A stretch of 39,026 nt of DNA from Solirubrobacterales bacterium (GTDB lineage Bacteria; Actinomycetota; Thermoleophilia; Solirubrobacterales; Solirubrobacteraceae). The notes beneath the pieces are model-generated. The model searched no databases and was not told the origin of the DNA. It worked only from the letters and a program-made list of their open reading frames with translations. The translations under genes were made by a program, and so were the position numbers. The DNA is taken from the NCBI GenBank assembly GCA_025963935.1, contig JAOPZV010000251.1, positions 1-39,026 of the forward strand, in the 5' to 3' direction. Shown here one piece after another: positions 37,697-39,026 of the stretch (its first letter is position 1; each line of letters starts with the position of its first letter).

Positions 37697-39026
37697 GTGC
37701 GCCCTCCGCTCGGCCTTGTCGTGTTCGTGGTCGGCGCCGCGAGCCTCGGAGCGGAGATCGCGGCCGCGCGCCTGCTCGCGCCCTACTTCGGGGCCTCGAC
37801 GATCATCTGGGCCAACACGATCGCGACGGTGCTGGTCGCGCTGTCCGCCGGCTACGCGCTCGGGGGGCGCCTCGCCGATCGTGCGCCGCGCATGTCGCGC
37901 CTCTGCCAGATCGTGCTCGCGGCCGCTGTGCTCCTCGGCGCGGTTCCATTCCTCAGCGGTCCGCTGCTGCACGTGGCCAGCACCGCCATCGGCTCACTGT
38001 CGGTCGGCGCCTTCTTCGGCTCGCTGCTCGCCGTGCTGGCGCTCGTCGCGGTCCCGGTGCTCCTGCTCGGCACCGTCGCGCCGTTCGCCATCCGCCTGTC
38101 GCTAGAGCGCACCGAGGAGTCCGGCCGCGTCTCCGGGCGCCTGTACGCGCTGTCGACCGCCGGCTCGCTCGTGGGAACGTTCCTCGCGGCGCTCGTGTTG
38201 ATCCCGTTCGCCGGGACGCACCGGACCTTCCTCGCCTTCGCGCTCGCCCTCGCGCTGATCGCGGTGCCGGGCCTTCCCCGCCTGTCGCTCATCGTTCCCG
38301 TCCTGCTCGCAGTGCTCCTCGCGCTTCCTCCCGGGGGGGTCGACCTGCGCATCGCGGGCGGTGGCCGGGTGATCTACGAGACCGAGACGCAGTACCAGTA
38401 CGCGCGGGTCGTCGAACAGCCGAGCGGGGAACGGTGGCTGCAGCTCAACGAGGGCGTGGCGACCCACTCGCTGTATGTCCCGGGCAGCTACCTCACCGGC
38501 AACTACTGGGACGGCTTCCTCGTGCTGCCCTTCACGTCGCGTCCGCTGCCGCCGGCGCGCATCGCGATCCTCGGCGACGCGGCCGGCACGACCGCGCGTG
38601 CGTACGGCCATTACTTCCCGCGGACGGTGATCGACGCGGTCGAGCTCGACGGGAAGCTGACGGACATCGGGCGGCGCTTCTTCGCACTCGGCTCGCCGCG
38701 GCGCCTGCACACGATCACGGCCGACGCCCGACCGTGGCTGGCGTCAGTCTCAGGACGCTATGACGCGGTCTTCCTCGACGCCTACCGCCAGCCCTACATC
38801 CCGTTCTACCTCGCCACCCGCGAGTTCTTCGCGCTGATCCGCTCGCATCTGCGAGCGGGCGGCCTGGTCATCATCAACGTCGGCCATCCCGCGGGCTCGG
38901 CTGCGCTCGAGCGGGCGATCTCCGCGACGCTCCGAGCGGTCTTCCCGGTCGTGCTGCGCGACCCCACCGAGCCGACCAACACGCTGCTGCTCGCCAGCGC
39001 CTCGCCGCTGGGCGCCAGGGGCCTGG
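37697..39026 (+). CDS. Spermidine-synthase-like membrane protein (partial)
   Basis: A protein of at least 443 aa, cut by the window end. The N-terminal half has about six to seven membrane helices (residues about 5-210) with GAASLGAEI, YALGGRLADR and LYALSTAGSLVGTF, as in fused MFS/spermidine-synthase proteins. The soluble half (from about 225) is a spermidine-synthase-like methyltransferase fold: ILGDAAGTTAR (293-301), VELDGK (Glu316, Asp318), TADARPW (Asp343) and FLDAYRQPY (Asp361). The usual GGGDG loop is replaced by GDAAG, and the polyamine-site acids are not clearly conserved, so real polyamine synthesis is doubtful. The start is a GTG chosen from the first membrane helix; it lies 17 bp after the crotonase gene. 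Confidence 0.82.
   Translation, partial: MRPPLGLVVFVVGAASLGAEIAAARLLAPYFGASTIIWANTIATVLVALSAGYALGGRLADRAPRMSRLCQIVLAAAVLLGAVPFLSGPLLHVASTAIGSLSVGAFFGSLLAVLALVAVPVLLLGTVAPFAIRLSLERTEESGRVSGRLYALSTAGSLVGTFLAALVLIPFAGTHRTFLAFALALALIAVPGLPRLSLIVPVLLAVLLALPPGGVDLRIAGGGRVIYETETQYQYARVVEQPSGERWLQLNEGVATHSLYVPGSYLTGNYWDGFLVLPFTSRPLPPARIAILGDAAGTTARAYGHYFPRTVIDAVELDGKLTDIGRRFFALGSPRRLHTITADARPWLASVSGRYDAVFLDAYRQPYIPFYLATREFFALIRSHLRAGGLVIINVGHPAGSAALERAISATLRAVFPVVLRDPTEPTNTLLLASASPLGARGL

Overview
The window is GC-rich DNA with actinobacterial character. It is dense with short gaps, frequent GTG starts, TANNNT -10 motifs, many secreted proteins, and gene families (arylsulfotransferases, NHL propellers, MmpL, GH76, DUF2277) that together point to Thermoleophilia (Solirubrobacterales-like soil actinobacteria). 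The taxonomic call is an inference from gene content; no rRNA gene is present.

Layout. (1) 1-5.5 kb: two secreted arylsulfotransferases of the ASST type flank a Tat-exported sulfatase; the second ASST and the sulfatase diverge from overlapping start codons. (2) 5.5-8.0 kb: a DUF72 protein, a secreted GH76 glycanase and a small Cys-motif protein. (3) 8.1-9.5 kb: two tRNA-Ser genes (UGA on -, GCU on +) bracket about 1.2 kb that is poor in genes but holds a strong hairpin and a credible 49-aa small ORF. (4) 9.5-15.0 kb: an MmpL exporter divergent from a MarR regulator, then an OmpR-type two-component system preceded by a small secreted His/Lys-repeat and acidic protein with an elaborate upstream region. 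(5) 15.1-22.5 kb: cytochrome P450, rhodanese, an HD-GYP membrane protein with a long Pro-rich tail, two alpha/beta hydrolases, DUF2277, YjbQ and a 98-aa conserved protein. A 51-bp tandem duplication covers the yjbQ stop codon. (6) 22.5-28.0 kb: a secreted 12-repeat NHL propeller, divergent GtrB-like and GtrA proteins, a methyltransferase and a dienelactone hydrolase. (7) 28.2-39.0 kb: a secreted S15-type hydrolase, DUF2855, an MFS transporter, a cupin, a CrtI-like FAD oxidoreductase, an SDR/hotdog-thioesterase pair, and a PfkB-kinase/crotonase/spermidine-synthase-like run cut by the window end.

Functionally the window looks like chromosomal housekeeping plus scavenging and detoxification: extracellular sulfate-ester and polysaccharide processing, several hydrolases and oxidoreductases, drug or lipid export and envelope glycosylation. 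There is no clear prophage, IS element or CRISPR array. The main structural signals are (a) the ASST/sulfatase/ASST cluster with 5'-5' overlapping transcription units, (b) a recurring NANNNT hexamer 6-7 nt before start codons, which suggests widespread leaderless transcription and includes a mirrored divergent pair at 19.67-19.70 kb, (c) the secreted-protein/two-component module near 14.5-15.0 kb, and (d) the 51-bp tandem duplication at 22.05-22.15 kb. All database-type statements are from memory of the families; no search was run.
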